A DNA stretch of 64,000 nucleotides, from contig NC_065896.1 in the NCBI RefSeq assembly GCF_905147045.1, forward strand, positions 397,001 to 461,000. The letters run 5' to 3'. The stretch comes from Nymphalis io. Lineage: Eukaryota; Arthropoda; Insecta; Lepidoptera; Nymphalidae. Below, piece after piece: positions 61,420 to 64,000 of the stretch; position 1 is the stretch's first letter, and the number at the start of each line of letters is the position of its first letter. Position numbers and translations under genes: made by a program. The notes below the pieces were generated by a model that saw only the letters and a list, made by a program, of their open reading frames with translations, searched no databases and was not told the DNA's origin.

Positions 61420-63999
61420 ATAAGTCTACGACAGTGGGCGGCTGTCTCTGAGCGCGCTTCAATGCATCTTCACGTTTAATAGCAACACGCAGCCGGGACG
61501 CCTTTAAATGCCTGGAATTAAAAAAAAAATTATATATTTTCGAAACAGAAAATGTCTATGAAGAAGAATATTTATATTAATAAAGTTACTTTTAGTTATG
61601 CCAGTAATTATATTATTATATACATGATAAGGAACCAAGCAAGAAAGAATATCAAGGGCTAATAACCAATTGCCATTTGCCATTGCCAAAAATATGAACT
61701 GCTAATTTGACTTTCTTAATGGAAAAACTAAACGACACTTAAAACTTTTGGAAGCCAGGCCCGCCTTGCCACTAGAGCAACAAGGTAGTGAAAATAAATA
61801 ATAAATGGTGGTATATTTGGTAAGTGGTAGGTTTTAGAACCAGAGTACATAACTAAAAATAATAATTAAACATAAAAAGCTAAATAGATATTAGATTATA
61901 ATTAATTACCTCTGTCTGATGCGTTCCGCTGTCTCTGGAGAAGCTTGTTTCTTAGTAACTGCAGCTTCTCTTATTATATTTCTGAGTTTTTGAAGGCAGT
62001 CTGCCAGATTTAGCTGTTGTGACCGTGTCACATCTGAGCGCAAAATTAAGAATCCTTCTTTAGATAGCTTCTTACCGTGCTGAAAATTGAATCATCAAAA
62101 ACTTTAATATCATTTAAGATCATAGTATATCTCTTTTTCTTTGTAGAAAATTGAATTGAAACTAATAGTACTGAATTATCAACTTATATCTCTTGAAATT
62201 TAGAAGAGGACAGAATAGAATATGCTTTATTGTATGCGAAAAGAATTAGAGAAACATAGTTGTAACCAATATTAAAATTAACCATTAATTAAAAAAGGCA
62301 GTGTTATCTCTAAAAAAAACAATCTCCTCCAGGCAACCTTTGGGTAAAAGATATGAGGTTTATAAAGTGTGAAGGAAGTGTACACTCAGATTTACTACAA
62401 TTATTTGGTGGACTGAGTGTATGTAAGTTTTAAAAACAAACTCAACTTCAGATAAAATCTGATGAATCTTTTCAACATATTTGACATTACTACGCACTGT
62501 TATAAAAAGCAGTGTGTACTTAGTGATTGTATTTTATTGGTGGTTTTTTTTTTTTGTATATGATGTGTTAACTCTATATAGCAAACTTCTATTTAAGCAA
62601 AATCTCTTTAAAGTGTACACATTGTTTTGATTTATTTGGTTTACATTGGTATATATATATATATGTTTAATTTACTGAAAATATAGAAACCTACAAGTAG
62701 ACTTCGAGAACTTAGCCAATGCAGTTTCTCAAAACTCGTAATACTGCAAATAAAATGAATAATAAATTTCGCTATATATAATACAATATTTATATTATAT
62801 TAAAGTGGTATTTTTCTTCGACTATCAATAAATAAGTGTAATGCTTATATATATTGTATAAAAGAGGTTGAATTTGAAAAATGATTTGTTAATTTGTGAC
62901 GGTTATAGCTTACCAGCTCTAGCATTTTTTCTCTAATCTCTTTAGGAATCCAGTCTGCCTCATCCACTTTAAATCTTAAATCCACTTTAGTATGGACCTG
63001 AAATATTTATCAGTTTTATTATCATAGTCTATTTTATTATAAGTTTTCATTTTAAAAGTAAATTAATTAATTTAACCAAGATGGCTAGAAAGAAACTACA
63101 TCTTGGTTGTTACATTGATTTTACTGCCATGTTGGTCTATTGACTAGATGTAAAGGCTGCAGACCCAGGGTCCTGGGTTCAAATCCCAGGTCGGGCCAAT
63201 AAAAAGTTATTAAGTTTTTCTGTCAGAAAATTCTCAATAGCAGCCCGGAGTCTGGAAATTGGAAGTGTGTACACACCCGTGCCTCGGAAAGCACATAAAG
63301 CAGTTGGCCTGCACCTGAACTATTTCCAGCCATGTTGGATTGCCATCCCATTGGATTGTTAGAGTTAGGGAATAGAGAGTGCACATGTGTTTGCGCACAT
63401 ACTTGTGCACTATAATATGTCCTGTGCAGTTGACTAATCTCTATTGAGATTGGCCACCGTGGCCGTAATCGGTCTGGAGAATCTTTTATTATTTTTACTG
63501 TTTTTCAAATGTGCAAACGTCTCAGACGCGATTAAGAACTTGAAGTCAGAAGACTTAAGACTACTAGTACTACAAATTAAATGATCTATTTAATTGGACC
63601 AAAAACAATGACCTGTAAAAGGAAAAATAATACTGAATGAAATAAATTCTCCCTCACCAACCTTGTTCACATTTTGCCCGCCGGGCCCCGAGCTAGCGCT
63701 GTATTTGATATCCAACTTATCGATCGGTATATATCCTGAGAATTTTTCATCCGGATTTGGAGTCTGCAACAAATTACAAAATTAACTCCTAGTCAGAACA
63801 TAGGCTGTTACTAAGATTCTTTCTTTCTTTCTTAAATACTCACAAAGGCTGGTGTAGTTAGCTTAAGAGAACTGTTAGGATATAGGGTTTCCAAAGAAAT
63901 AGCACTCTTATAGGCCATGGACCTTTGCAGCAGCGTTGAATACTGTCCGCTTTGTCCGATTAAGCGCATAACGTGCGTACGTACTGGCATGAAAGCCAT
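61418..63999 (-). CDS. MRPL58: Mitochondrial peptidyl-tRNA hydrolase ICT1 / large-subunit protein mL62
   Basis: ICT1 hydrolyses peptidyl-tRNA on stalled mitochondrial ribosomes and is itself a component of the large subunit. Minus-strand exons: 63999-63844, 63763-63662, 62997-62914, 62079-61910, 61511-61418; 606 nt, 201 residues, close to the human 206. The first 30 residues are rich in Arg and hydroxylated residues with no acidic residue, as in a mitochondrial targeting peptide. YSASSGPGGQNVNK carries the catalytic GGQ (residues 80-82). It is followed by TKVDLRF, a W in DWIPKEIREK, and LRSDVTRSQQLNLADCLQKL, all family landmarks. The C-terminus is basic, as required for ribosome entry. The start ATG lies one base from the window edge, so the promoter is not visible. 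Confidence 0.94.
63127..63492 (+). mobile_element. Family C tRNA-derived SINE in ICT1 intron 2
   Basis: The head GTTGGTCTATTGACTAGATG with B box GGTTCAAATCCCAGG and the body match 47669-48040. TTTTACTG flanks it at 63119-63126 and 63493-63500. It lies antisense to ICT1 between the exons ending 62997 and beginning 63662. Confidence 0.82.
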
Positions 64000-64000
64000 T

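Noticed and set aside
1..64000. CRISPR array, operon, prophage or other prokaryotic system
   Set aside because: The introns, SINEs and animal gene families show nuclear metazoan DNA; no regularly spaced repeats were seen.

Overview
The window is AT-rich eukaryotic nuclear DNA with small, intron-separated exons and many interspersed repeats. The repeat families (tRNA-derived SINEs with A and B boxes, and a roughly 280-bp non-tRNA repeat carrying CCACCTGATGGTAAGTGG) are of a kind I associate with butterflies and moths, so I read it as a lepidopteran chromosome. The species cannot be told from the sequence. I see no prokaryotic genes, rRNA, functional tRNA or CRISPR array.

Layout: (1) 4610-50103, plus strand: the last six exons of a gene for a membrane protein with two visible transmembrane helices and a long basic, proline-rich cytoplasmic tail with a PPxY motif. 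Its upstream exons lie outside the window, and its fourth intron is about 38 kb. Most of the window is that intron, filled with SINEs, small inverted-repeat elements, a LINE fragment and several GC-rich palindromic 12-mers. (2) 52862-56755, minus strand: a complete 11-exon gene for Cluap1/IFT38 (Drosophila qilin), an intraflagellar transport protein, with a consensus RFX X-box 80 bp before its start codon. (3) 57436-60125: a full-length but frameshifted hAT transposon with 8-bp target duplications, 12-bp terminal repeats and dense subterminal GAGCG/CTCGAG arrays. (4) 61418-63999, minus strand: a five-exon gene for the mitochondrial ribosome-associated peptidyl-tRNA hydrolase ICT1 (MRPL58), with a SINE in intron 2 and a possible inverted-repeat insertion at the stop codon.

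The membrane-protein gene and Cluap1 converge on a 2.7-kb gene-poor interval. Cluap1 and ICT1 are tandem on the minus strand, with the hAT element between them. The three genes have no obvious functional link. I found no undescribed multi-gene system. The most informative new signals are the X-box, the hAT end structure, the possible insertion-derived ICT1 stop codon, the scattered NRF-1/EWG-like palindromes, and several perfect hairpins.
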